This document shows positions 1-8,065 of a stretch of DNA of 64,000 nt, piece after piece. This stretch comes from Acidobacteriota bacterium. GTDB taxonomy: Bacteria > Acidobacteriota > Holophagae > Holophagales > Holophagaceae. The notes below the pieces were generated by a model that saw nothing but the letters and a program-made list of their open reading frames with translations, did no database searches and was not told where the DNA came from. The stretch lies in contig JAJYRN010000005.1 of assembly GCA_021794095.1 (NCBI GenBank), positions 62,001 through 126,000 of the forward strand. Reading direction: 5' to 3'. Each line of letters opens with the position of its first letter. The stretch's first letter is position 1. The translations under genes and the position numbers were made by a program.

Positions 1-1022
1 CCCTCATCCAGTCGGCGCTCTGGGAGCCCGCGGCCGCCGCCGGTCTGTGGGATGCGCGCACCCATGGCCTGCTGCTGCCCCTGCAGGGGCACTCGCCTGC
101 ATCCGGTGTGGCGATCTTCCTGGCAGCTGGACGGAAGACGCCGCCGTTCCATGCCTTCGAGCTGGAGTTGACCGCCCTCTATGCAGAACTGCTCAATGTC
201 AGCCTGGAGAACGCAGACCTGATCCGGAACCTCGACGAGACCAGCCGCGCCCTGGGTGCCAGCTATGAGCGCATGGAAACTGCGTATCTTGATCTCCAGG
301 CCGCCCAGAAAGCCCTCGGCGTCCAGGACCGCAAAGCCGCCCTGGGTGACCTCTTTCTCAGCATGGCCCATCGGCTGCAGGATCCGGTCAAGGCGCTCCA
401 GTCAGAAGTCACGGCCCTGGAAGGGTTCATGGCCTTTCCCGCGATGCCGTCGCCGGGGGAACGGGGCGAGTGCCACCGCTCCTTGAACCAGATCCACCAG
501 GCGATTGGGGAGGTCGAAGGACTCGTGAATGCCCTGCTGAGGCGGGCGGGACAGGGTGGACCCGACCTTCCCGAGTGGGTTTCGCTGCATGACCTCATTC
601 AGCAGGAACTCGATCTGATGAGGGTGGAAGGCGGGCTGCCTGTCCACATCTCCCTCACACTGAACCTCCAGGCGGAGCAGGACCGGGCCTTCGGAGTGTA
701 CCGGGATTTCGCGGACATTCTGGGCCATCTGGTCCAGCACGGCCTCGCGGGGGCCGCCACCCACCTCACCCTGCGCACCTGGGGCGGCGAAGGCACCTGT
801 TGCCTTGAGGTGGAGGATGATGGCGGCCCCCTGGTACCGGAAGCGCTTGCCAACGCCTTTGAGCCCTTTCCTGGGCTCCGCTCGGTGCCTGATGCCGCCG
901 GGCGGAAACCGGGCGCGGGGCTCCCGGCCTGCGCCCAGGTGGCCAGTGCCTACCGTGGAACCCTGACGCTGGAGAACACCGCCGGAGGCACCCGGAGCCG
1001 CCTCTGCCTGCCGCTGGAATGA
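1..1022 (+). CDS. Sensor histidine kinase-like protein, 5'-truncated by the window edge
   Basis: The frame is open from the first bases of the window, so the N-terminus is missing; about 340 residues are visible. The first part resembles the end of a GAF-type sensory domain, followed by a helical stretch with a DHp-like H-box (MAHRLQDPVKAL) and a C-terminal HATPase-like fold with DDGGPL (G1-like) and GAGLPACAQVA (G2-like). The usual N-box asparagine is not evident: the matching helix reads ILGHLVQHGL. The E/R-x-P context after the phospho-accepting His is also altered. This looks like a histidine kinase with degenerate ATP-binding motifs, either divergent or a pseudokinase. Its stop lies 44 bp before the next gene, so co-transcription is likely. 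Family membership is fairly sure; activity is not. Confidence 0.7.
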   Translation, partial: LIQSALWEPAAAAGLWDARTHGLLLPLQGHSPASGVAIFLAAGRKTPPFHAFELELTALYAELLNVSLENADLIRNLDETSRALGASYERMETAYLDLQAAQKALGVQDRKAALGDLFLSMAHRLQDPVKALQSEVTALEGFMAFPAMPSPGERGECHRSLNQIHQAIGEVEGLVNALLRRAGQGGPDLPEWVSLHDLIQQELDLMRVEGGLPVHISLTLNLQAEQDRAFGVYRDFADILGHLVQHGLAGAATHLTLRTWGGEGTCCLEVEDDGGPLVPEALANAFEPFPGLRSVPDAAGRKPGAGLPACAQVASAYRGTLTLENTAGGTRSRLCLPLE

Positions 1023-1066
1023 CCGGCGCATGCCAGACTGGAGGCGATCCGACCTGGAGGTCTTGC

Positions 1067-1618
1067 GTGAGACCCGCTGTCTTCCTCGACCGCGACGGCA
1101 CCCTGAATGAAGAGGTGGACTACCTCTCCGATCCTGACCAGCTTTTCCTCATTCCGGGCGCTGCGGCAGCGGTCGCGAAACTCAACGCCCGGGGCATTCC
1201 AGTGGTCGTGGTGACCAACCAGAGCGGCATCGGCCGCGGCCGTTACGGCTGGCGGGAATTCGAGGCTGTGATGAGCCGCATGGGAATCCTGCTGGCGCAG
1301 GAGAGGGCCCGCGTGGACGCCGTGTACGCTGCGCCCCATCACGCCAAGGGCCTGGGTGAGTACGCCGTGGCGGACCATCCTGACCGGAAGCCTAACCCCG
1401 GCATGCTGCTGAAGGCGGCCGAGGAACACGGCCTGGACCTTAGCCATTCCTGGATGGTCGGCGACAAGGCGCTGGATCTCGAGGCGGGCCGCCGGGCCGG
1501 CTGCCGCGTGGCCCTGGTCCGCACGGGTTACGGCCATTCGGTGGATCCCGAAGGGGCTGATCTCGTGGCTGCGGACTTGGCCGAAGCCGTGGACCGCATT
1601 CTGGCGGTCTGGCCGTGA
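1067..1618 (+). CDS. gmhB: D-glycero-D-manno-heptose 1,7-bisphosphate 7-phosphatase-like HAD hydrolase
   Basis: This 183-residue HAD-superfamily phosphatase carries the motif I nucleophile FLDRDGTLN, motif II VVTNQSGIGRG, a KPNPGML segment holding the motif III lysine, and the acidic motif IV MVGDKALDLEA. In the family it removes the C7 phosphate from heptose bisphosphate during ADP-heptose synthesis for the LPS inner core. The GTG at 1067 is preferred because GGAGG lies 6 bases upstream; an in-frame ATG at 1019 would add 16 unlikely residues overlapping the previous stop. The Cys/His zinc loop of classical GmhB is not obvious, so a histidinol-phosphate phosphatase-like role is possible. The 3' end overlaps sfsA as GTGA. 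Confidence 0.82.
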   Translation: MRPAVFLDRDGTLNEEVDYLSDPDQLFLIPGAAAAVAKLNARGIPVVVVTNQSGIGRGRYGWREFEAVMSRMGILLAQERARVDAVYAAPHHAKGLGEYAVADHPDRKPNPGMLLKAAEEHGLDLSHSWMVGDKALDLEAGRRAGCRVALVRTGYGHSVDPEGADLVAADLAEAVDRILAVWP

Positions 1619-2367
1619 AGAGTCCTCCCCTCATCGAGAAGCGGGGCCTGATCCCGGGCACCCTCCTCCAGCGCTACAAGCGGTTCCTGGCGGATGTGCA
1701 GCTGGCGGATGGCCCAGTCATCACCGCCCATTGCACGAACACCGGCACCATGAAGACCTGCTGGGAACCCGGGGATCGGGTGCTGTTGGAACCTGCCGCC
1801 AACCCAGACAGGAAGTTGAAGTACACCTGGCTGGCCTGCGAGCGGGGAGCAGGCAACTGGATCGGGGTGGATACCGGCATGCCCAACCGCGTGGTGGCCG
1901 AGGCCGCGCGCCGGGATGTCCTGCCGGGGCTCCCCGGCCTTCACACCGTCCGCACGGAGGTGAAGTACGGGGCGGAGAACAGCCGCATTGACGTGCTGGC
2001 GCAGGATGCGGAGGGCCGCCAGGTCTTCATCGAAGTTAAAAATGCCACCATGAAGGAGGGCGTGTGGGTCCGCTTTCCGGATGCCGTTACGGAGCGAGGG
2101 ACCAAGCACCTGCGGGAACTCCAGGCCATGGTCCGAGAGGGGCACCGGGCGGCCATCGCCTTCTTCGCGCACCGCGCCGATGTCTCCTGCTTCGACGCGG
2201 CGCGTGGCGTGGATCCGGACTATGCGGCGGAACTGGATCGTGCTGCGGCAGCGGGTGTGGCCATCCTCCCACTTGCTGTGCGCCTCGTCACAACGCCCGA
2301 GCCGGATGGGTACTGGCGACTGGCCTGGGAGCTTCCGGGCCTTCTGCCTTGGCGGCTGGGGCGATAG
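1615..2367 (+). CDS. sfsA: SfsA family sugar fermentation stimulation protein / DNA-RNA nuclease
   Basis: This is a 250-residue SfsA homologue, slightly longer than the usual 230-240. Diagnostic segments are KRFLADVQL near the N-terminus, AHCTNTGTMK, and a PD-(D/E)XK-type nuclease core with YGAENSRIDVL, FIEVKNATM and PDAVTERGTKHLREL. SfsA was first described as a regulator of maltose metabolism in E. coli; the conserved core is nuclease-like, so its biochemical role here is inferred only. It starts with a GTG overlapping the gmhB stop by 4 nt, which indicates translational coupling. The TAG stop is the beginning of a TAGACT hexamer upstream of gcvT. Confidence 0.93.
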   Translation: MKSPPLIEKRGLIPGTLLQRYKRFLADVQLADGPVITAHCTNTGTMKTCWEPGDRVLLEPAANPDRKLKYTWLACERGAGNWIGVDTGMPNRVVAEAARRDVLPGLPGLHTVRTEVKYGAENSRIDVLAQDAEGRQVFIEVKNATMKEGVWVRFPDAVTERGTKHLRELQAMVREGHRAAIAFFAHRADVSCFDAARGVDPDYAAELDRAAAAGVAILPLAVRLVTTPEPDGYWRLAWELPGLLPWRLGR

Positions 2368-2392
2368 ACTGGAGTTTCTCCCTGGAGTTGCC

Positions 2393-3508
2393 ATGTCCAC
2401 CGTTGCCGCCGAGCTCAAGAAAACGCCGCTCAACGCCGCTCACCGGGCCCTGAACGCGAAGATGGTGGATTTCGGGGGCTGGGACATGCCCGTGCAGTAT
2501 CCGGCGGGCATCCTTGCGGAGCACGAGGCGGTGCGCACCAAGGCCGGCCTCTTCGACGTGAGCCACATGGGCGAGATCCGGGTGAAGGGCCCCGGCGCCC
2601 TGGCGCTGGTGGAGCACCTTACGCCCAATGCCGTCTCGAAGCTGGTCATCGGCCAGGTCCACTACACGGCCTTCCTCTACGAGAACGGCACCTTCGTGGA
2701 CGATCTGCTGGTCTACCGCGAAGGCGAGCAGGAGTTCCTGCTGGTGGTGAACGCCGGCAACTCCGACAAGGACTTTGCCTGGGTGCAACAGCATGCCAAG
2801 GGTTATGACTGCACGGTGGTGAACGAGAGCCCCGCCACCGGCCAGATCGCCTTGCAGGGGCCCCTCTCCGTGAGCATCCTCCAACCCCTGACGAAGACTC
2901 CGCTGGAGCCCATCGGCTACTACTTCTTCACCCACGGCGAAGTGGCCGGGATCACGTGCCTCATCAGCCGCACGGGCTACACCGGTGAGGATGGTTTCGA
3001 GCTCTACTGCGCCGCTGAAGATGCCGAACGGCTCTGGAACGCCGTGATGGCCGCCGGAAGGCCCTACGGACTGCTGCCTGCCGGGCTCGGCTGCCGCAAC
3101 ACCCTGCGCCTGGAGTGCAAGATGGCCCTCTACGGCCATGAGATTGACGACACCATTCACGCCCTGGAGGCCGGGCTGGCCTGGATCGTGAAGCTGGACA
3201 AGGGCGATTTCATCGGCCGTGAAGCCCTGCTGGCCGCCAAGGCGGCCCCCGCCCCACGCAAGCTGGTGGGCTTCAAGACCCTCGAGAAGCGCGACATCGC
3301 CCGCGACCACATGCCCGTGGTGCAGGATGGGAAGCAGGTCGGCTTCGTCACCAGTGCTGCGCCATCCCCCACCTGCGGCATCAACCTCGGCTTGGCCTAT
3401 GTCCCGACCGGGCTGGCCAAGACCGGCGGACGCATCCAGATCGAGATCCGCGGCCGCGCTGTGGATGCCGAGATCATTCCCACGCCCTTCTACAAGCGCC
3501 AGAAGTAG
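2393..3508 (+). CDS. gcvT: Glycine cleavage system T protein (aminomethyltransferase)
   Basis: This 371-residue enzyme transfers the methylene carbon from the aminomethyl-lipoyl arm of GcvH to tetrahydrofolate, releasing ammonia. Recognisable features are the N-terminal GWDMPVQYP and FDVSHMGEI segments (folate-binding fold), RTGYTGEDGFEL in the middle and the C-terminal GCVT barrel. The ATG at 2393 follows a GGAG with suitable spacing; the frame is open further upstream through sfsA, but that extension is antisense-like in composition. gcvH follows after 55 bp. Neither gcvP subunit is in the window, so the decarboxylase must be encoded elsewhere. No glycine riboswitch fits in the 25-bp gap before the gene. 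Confidence 0.97.
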   Translation: MSTVAAELKKTPLNAAHRALNAKMVDFGGWDMPVQYPAGILAEHEAVRTKAGLFDVSHMGEIRVKGPGALALVEHLTPNAVSKLVIGQVHYTAFLYENGTFVDDLLVYREGEQEFLLVVNAGNSDKDFAWVQQHAKGYDCTVVNESPATGQIALQGPLSVSILQPLTKTPLEPIGYYFFTHGEVAGITCLISRTGYTGEDGFELYCAAEDAERLWNAVMAAGRPYGLLPAGLGCRNTLRLECKMALYGHEIDDTIHALEAGLAWIVKLDKGDFIGREALLAAKAAPAPRKLVGFKTLEKRDIARDHMPVVQDGKQVGFVTSAAPSPTCGINLGLAYVPTGLAKTGGRIQIEIRGRAVDAEIIPTPFYKRQK

Positions 3509-3563
3509 CGGTCAGCCATCGGCCTGCCGCTCCTCAGCAAACCCCCTCATTCCTGGAGGCTCC

Positions 3564-3950
3564 ATGTTCCCCGCTGACCTGAAGTACACCAAGGACCACG
3601 AGTGGCTGAAGCCCCAGGGCGATGGCACGGCTCTGGTAGGCATCACCCACTACGCGCAGGATGCCCTGGGCGATGTGGTGTTTGTGGATCTGCCCGAAGT
3701 GGGCGATGCCTTCGCGACCGGAGAAGAATTCGGCACGGTGGAGTCCGTGAAGACGGTGTCCGAGCTCAACATGCCTTCCGCCTCTGAGATCCTCGAGGTG
3801 AACGCAGGCCTGGTGGATCACCCGGAAGCCGTGAACGATGATCCCTATGGCAAGGGCTGGATGGTCAAGGTGCGCCTCAAGGGCGACCTGGCCGCTGGCC
3901 TCCTGGACGCCGCGGCCTATGAGGCCCTGGTGAGCGCCGAGAGCCACTAG
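3564..3950 (+). CDS. gcvH: Glycine cleavage system H protein
   Basis: This 128-residue lipoyl carrier shuttles the aminomethyl intermediate between GcvP, GcvT and lipoamide dehydrogenase. It has the N-terminal YTKDHEWLK, the DVVFVDLPEVG strand and the lipoylation hairpin ESVKTVSEL, in which the lysine is the predicted lipoyl attachment site. The C-terminal NDDPYGKGWMVKV is typical of the family, and the length is normal. The ATG at 3564 has GGAGG 5 to 9 bases upstream. It is the second gene of a gcvT-gcvH pair; the lytic transglycosylase gene starts 6 bp after its stop and may be co-transcribed. Confidence 0.97.
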   Translation: MFPADLKYTKDHEWLKPQGDGTALVGITHYAQDALGDVVFVDLPEVGDAFATGEEFGTVESVKTVSELNMPSASEILEVNAGLVDHPEAVNDDPYGKGWMVKVRLKGDLAAGLLDAAAYEALVSAESH

Positions 3951-3956
3951 GCCCCC

Positions 3957-5915
3957 ATGGCCTGGCCTCTCCTGGCCCTGCTTGCCTGGGGGTTGACTCC
4001 TCCGCAGGTGCCACCTGTCTCGCAGCCCGCCCCGGTTCCCGTGGCCGCTCAAACTGTGCCCCCTGCGCCCGCGCCCCCGGAAACCGATGCCTCCCGCATC
4101 GCCCGTCTGAAGGCGCTGGTGGAGGAAGCGTCCCAGGCGGTCGCGACCGAGGATTTCGCCACGGCGTCGGACCGCCTCGACGATGTGGATGTGCTTACGG
4201 CCGACTGGTCTGCGATGCTGCTGAGCAAGCCGAAGGTGCAGACCCTCCTGCAACAGGTTCAGGATCTGGCCTCGCAGATCCCTGACCAGGAGGGTGGGGG
4301 ATCCGGAGACGGCCTCAAGGAGCCTGCTGAGGTGCTCACGCTCAGCGGGGAGGATCTCCGGGCCGAACTGAACCGGGTGCGAACCGCCGAACGGGACACT
4401 TCGTACGACTTCCCCATTGACCTGAACGACAAGGTGCTGACTTGGGTGAACCTCTTCACCACCGTGAAGAAGGGCTTCATCGAGAACGCCCTGGGGCGGG
4501 CCTCCGAGTATCTGCCCCTGATCCGCCAGGTCTTCTCCGAAGAAGGGATCCCCCAGGATCTGGCGTACCTCGCGGTCATCGAATCCGGTTTCCGGAACGA
4601 AGCCAAGAGCCGTGCCCGGGCCCTCGGCATGTGGCAGTTCATCCGCTCGACAGGGCGGCTGTACGGGTTGGCCAGCAACCACTGGGTGGAGGAACGGCGT
4701 GATCCAGTGAAGGCCACCCGCGCTGCGGCCCGCTACCTGAAACGCCTCTACCAGGACACAGGCGACTGGTACCTCGCGGTGAGCAGCTACAACGCAGGGC
4801 CCCTGAGCCTGGAACGGGCGTCCGAGAACCTCGGCACCCGCAATTTCTGGGATCTCGCCCGCTCACGCTGGCTGCGCAACGAAACCAAGAACTACGTGCC
4901 GGAACTGTGCGCGGCCATCCTCGTGGGGCGGCATCCAGATCGCTATGGCATTCAGGTCCAGCCCCTGCCGCCCTTCACCTTTGAGACGGTGGAAGTCCAT
5001 TCCCGGACCAGCCTCGCGACGATCGCCCGCCTGGCCGGAACGGACACGGCCACCCTGCGCGACCTGAATCCGGAACTCCTGCGGAGCTTCACCCCGCCCG
5101 GTGCCTATACCGTCCGGGTACCCGCCGGGAAGGGCCTGCTCTGTTCCAGGGCCCTGGCCCGGGAAAGGGTCAGAAGACCCGTCCATGAACGGATCTACCG
5201 CATCCGCCGCGGCGATACCCCGATCAAGGTGGCCCGCCGCTTCAAAGTGGATGCCGAGGACTTGCTTGCGGAAAACCGCATCTCCCGAAAACAGTTCCGG
5301 CCGGGCCGGCGCCTCCGGATACCGGAAGCCGCACCAGCCTCCGACAGGGCCCGTCCCAAACCGCTGCCCGCTCTACCCTACTTACCCGGAGCGGACGTGG
5401 CCTCTTTGCCTCAGGCCCGGGACACGACCGCTGTCCCGCCTGCGGCGAGTCCGGCTCCGATCCAGGCTTCCGGACAGGCCGTTTTAACGGCTCCGGTGCC
5501 CCAGGTGCAGCCACCCGCCCCCGAACCCATCCACGTCCAGGCTCCGCCGCCTCCACCGGTCCAGCGGGAAGCCCGGACGCGGGAGCCGCGTGAGGTCCGG
5601 GCCCGCCCCGGGGACACGCTGGCCCGTCTCGCCCGTGCCCATGGCGTGCCCTTGGGCGAGCTGATCCGTCTTAACCCGAAAGCGGCCCGTCGCCTCTACC
5701 CCGGCGACCCGGTGCGGCTACCTGGCACGTCCAAACCCCGTGCCCGGCGAGGCGAGGTCCGGCCCAAGGGCGGCATCCATGTCGTGCGGCGCGGGGAGAC
5801 CCTCGGTGCCATCGCCCGCGACCATCACCTCAAGGTGTCCGAACTCCGTCGCTGGAATCATCTGAAGGGCAGCCGGATCCGGGCCGGGCAGCGGCTACGG
5901 CTCGCTCCGCGGTGA
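3957..5915 (+). CDS. MltD-like membrane-bound lytic murein transglycosylase with LysM repeats
   Basis: This is a 652-residue envelope enzyme. A short hydrophobic N-terminus (export signal) is followed by a Pro/Ala-rich linker. A transglycosylase SLT domain lies at about residues 180-320, with the catalytic Glu in AVIESGF, then ALGMWQF and SSYNAGP motifs. Three LysM peptidoglycan-binding modules follow, near residues 412-460, 545-585 and 605-650, each with an RRGDT/RPGDT/RRGET start. Family members cut the MurNAc-GlcNAc bond with formation of 1,6-anhydro-MurNAc. No lipobox cysteine is present at the signal end, unlike E. coli MltD, so it may be periplasmic or anchored by its signal. It ends 51 bp before the tRNA-Ala gene. 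Confidence 0.92.
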   Translation: MAWPLLALLAWGLTPPQVPPVSQPAPVPVAAQTVPPAPAPPETDASRIARLKALVEEASQAVATEDFATASDRLDDVDVLTADWSAMLLSKPKVQTLLQQVQDLASQIPDQEGGGSGDGLKEPAEVLTLSGEDLRAELNRVRTAERDTSYDFPIDLNDKVLTWVNLFTTVKKGFIENALGRASEYLPLIRQVFSEEGIPQDLAYLAVIESGFRNEAKSRARALGMWQFIRSTGRLYGLASNHWVEERRDPVKATRAAARYLKRLYQDTGDWYLAVSSYNAGPLSLERASENLGTRNFWDLARSRWLRNETKNYVPELCAAILVGRHPDRYGIQVQPLPPFTFETVEVHSRTSLATIARLAGTDTATLRDLNPELLRSFTPPGAYTVRVPAGKGLLCSRALARERVRRPVHERIYRIRRGDTPIKVARRFKVDAEDLLAENRISRKQFRPGRRLRIPEAAPASDRARPKPLPALPYLPGADVASLPQARDTTAVPPAASPAPIQASGQAVLTAPVPQVQPPAPEPIHVQAPPPPPVQREARTREPREVRARPGDTLARLARAHGVPLGELIRLNPKAARRLYPGDPVRLPGTSKPRARRGEVRPKGGIHVVRRGETLGAIARDHHLKVSELRRWNHLKGSRIRAGQRLRLAPR

Positions 5916-5923
5916 ATCGCCGC

Positions 5924-5952
5924 TTGCGCGCGGGCCAGGAGCGTGTGATACT
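5924..5952 (+). promoter_or_regulatory. Putative sigma70-type promoter of tRNA-Ala
   Basis: A TTGCGC (-35-like, 5924-5929), a 17-bp spacer and a GATACT (-10-like, 5947-5952) preceded by TG lie 14 bp before the tRNA 5' end. Spacing to the mature tRNA fits a short leader. It starts just downstream of the transglycosylase stop. Confidence 0.5.
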
Positions 5953-5966
5953 GGCGCTTCCCGCAT

Positions 5967-6042
<76 letters not shown>

Positions 6043-6043
6043 A

Positions 6044-6071
6044 AAGAAGGCCACCGCGAGGTGGCCTTCTT
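6044..6071 (+). terminator. Hairpin terminator after tRNA-Ala
   Basis: A 12-bp perfect stem (6044-6055 with 6060-6071) is capped by a GCGA tetraloop and begins 2 nt after the tRNA CCA end. The left arm starts AAGAAGG and the right arm ends CTTCTT. The T-run is short, but position and stem strength support a terminator for the tRNA transcript. Confidence 0.7.
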
Positions 6072-6094
6072 GCTGAACGCTGAAGGCCTCTCCT

Positions 6095-8059
6095 ATGCTC
6101 GCCTCCCTCAACCATGTGGATCTTCGCTTCGGCCCCCAGGAGGTGCTGAAGGATGTCACCTGGGCGATCCAGGAGGGCGAGTGCTGGGGCGTCATCGGCC
6201 GCAATGGGGCCGGGAAGAGCACTGTCTTCAAGCTGCTTCTGGGCCAGCTCGAACCCGATCACGGCACGGTGGTGCGGCCCACGAAGGAGCGGGGGATCCG
6301 CATGGGCCACTACGCCCAGGATCTCATTCCGGAAACCGGCGGAAGTGTGCTGGAGGAAGCCCTGGCGGCCTTCGGCGATGTGGAGAAGTTGCAGCACGAG
6401 ATGCGGGAGTTGGAGCACCGGATGGGCGAGGCCGGGGCTGATCTTGACGTGGTGATGGCGCGCTACCAGACCGTGACGGAAGCTTTCGAGCACCTCGACG
6501 GGTTCAGCATCCGCGCCCGCGCCGAAACCATCCTCCAGGCCCTGGGCTTCAGCGCCGCCGACTTCGAGCGCCCCGTGGAAACGCTGTCGGGCGGCCAGAA
6601 AAGCCGGGTGATGCTCGCCAAGGCCATTCTCCAGGGGCTGGATCTGCTGCTGCTGGACGAGCCCACCAACCACCTAGATCTGCCAAGCCTGCGGTGGCTG
6701 GAGGACTTCATCCAGGAGACGGATGCCACGGTGGCCGTCATCAGCCATGACCGCTACTTCCTCGACAAGACCGCCTCGGAGATTCTGGAGATCGAGCACG
6801 GGAAGTCCCGCGTCTACGAGGGCAACTATTCCGAGTTCATGGAGAAGAAGGAGCAGGAACTGGAACTGCTCGAGCGCCACTACGAGCAGCAGCAGGCCTA
6901 CATCAAGAAGCAGGAGGATTACATCCGCCGCAACATCGCGGGCCAGAACACCAAGCAGGCCCGGGGGCGGCGCACCCACCTTTCCAAAATGGACCGCATC
7001 CAGAGGCCCCTGCAGGACCGCCGGAAGGTGAAGTTCTCGTTCCCGGAGACCCAGCGCGGTGGCGATGTGGCGCTGGTGCTGGAGAACGCCAGCGTGGGCT
7101 GGGATGGCAAGCCTCTCTACGCGCCGCTGGAACAGCTCCAGGTCAAACGTGGCCAGCGCCTCGGCATCGTCGGCCTGAACGGAACCGGCAAATCCACGCT
7201 GCTGAAGGCCATTGCCGGGGAGATTCCCTTCATCACCGGGCAGGCTCGCCTGGGCAGCCAGGTCCGGCTGGGCTACTTCGACCAGCACCACCGGAACCTC
7301 GATGGGCGCAACACGGTCTTCCAGCAGATCCACGCCGTGAACCCCCAGGCCGTGAAGCAGGATGTACTGGGCTTCCTGGCCAAATTCCAGTTCCGCGGCG
7401 ATGACGTGGACAAGCCCGTGACGGCCCTTTCCGGGGGCGAACGGGCGCGTCTCAGCGTGGCCACGCTCATCCGCCAGGGCGTGAACCTCCTGCTGCTGGA
7501 CGAGCCCACCAACCACATGGACATCCCCAGCATGGAGGCCATGGAAGATACGATCCTGAGCTTCTCGGGCGCGGTGCTCGTCGTGACCCACGATCGCTAC
7601 CTGCTGGGCCGCGTGGCCGATTCCCTGCTCCGCGTCCATGAGGGCAGGGCGGAGTGCCGAGAAGGCGGCTACGAGGAGCATCAGGCCTGGGTGGATCTGG
7701 ATCTGGGCGACGAGGATCTGGCGGGAAGCCCCTCCCCTGACGCCGCGCCAAAGGCCGAATCCCGGAAGCCTGAGGCGAAGAAGGCCGAACCTCTGCCGGC
7801 GAAACCCAAGCCCGTGGACAAAGAGAAACAGAAGCAGCTGAAGCGCCTGGAGCGCCTTGCCGGGGAGGCTGAGGCCCGCGTCACGGAGCTGGAAGGGAAG
7901 CTGACCGCCCTCCAGTCGGAGCTTGCGGTCATGGATCCTTCCGACTGGCAGGCCTTCAACGCTGGACTGGATACCCAGAAAGCCCTGGAATCGGAGCTGG
8001 CCTATGCCATGTCCGACTGGGAGGCCGCCCAGGGCGCCCTGGAGGCCGCTCAGGCCTGA
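6095..8059 (+). CDS. ABC-F family ATPase (Uup/EttA-like ribosome-associated factor)
   Basis: This 654-residue soluble ABC-F protein has two tandem nucleotide-binding domains and no membrane segment. Domain 1 has Walker A GRNGAGKST (about residue 38) and signature LSGGQKSR. An arm/linker segment rich in E, Q and K follows (about 250-300). Domain 2 has GLNGTGKST and LSGGERARLS. Both Walker B boxes read LLLLDEPTNH. The last 80 residues form a charged coiled coil after an Ala/Pro/Lys linker, as in Uup. Family members act on ribosomes (translation factors or stall rescue) or, for Uup, influence transposon excision. The gene lies immediately after tRNA-Ala and converges on the tryptophanase gene with 6 bp between stops. 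Confidence 0.93.
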   Translation: MLASLNHVDLRFGPQEVLKDVTWAIQEGECWGVIGRNGAGKSTVFKLLLGQLEPDHGTVVRPTKERGIRMGHYAQDLIPETGGSVLEEALAAFGDVEKLQHEMRELEHRMGEAGADLDVVMARYQTVTEAFEHLDGFSIRARAETILQALGFSAADFERPVETLSGGQKSRVMLAKAILQGLDLLLLDEPTNHLDLPSLRWLEDFIQETDATVAVISHDRYFLDKTASEILEIEHGKSRVYEGNYSEFMEKKEQELELLERHYEQQQAYIKKQEDYIRRNIAGQNTKQARGRRTHLSKMDRIQRPLQDRRKVKFSFPETQRGGDVALVLENASVGWDGKPLYAPLEQLQVKRGQRLGIVGLNGTGKSTLLKAIAGEIPFITGQARLGSQVRLGYFDQHHRNLDGRNTVFQQIHAVNPQAVKQDVLGFLAKFQFRGDDVDKPVTALSGGERARLSVATLIRQGVNLLLLDEPTNHMDIPSMEAMEDTILSFSGAVLVVTHDRYLLGRVADSLLRVHEGRAECREGGYEEHQAWVDLDLGDEDLAGSPSPDAAPKAESRKPEAKKAEPLPAKPKPVDKEKQKQLKRLERLAGEAEARVTELEGKLTALQSELAVMDPSDWQAFNAGLDTQKALESELAYAMSDWEAAQGALEAAQA

Positions 8060-8065
8060 TGGGGT

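Noticed and set aside
2368-2392. Possible glycine riboswitch upstream of gcvT
   Set aside because: Only 25 bp lie between sfsA and gcvT, too short for a riboswitch.
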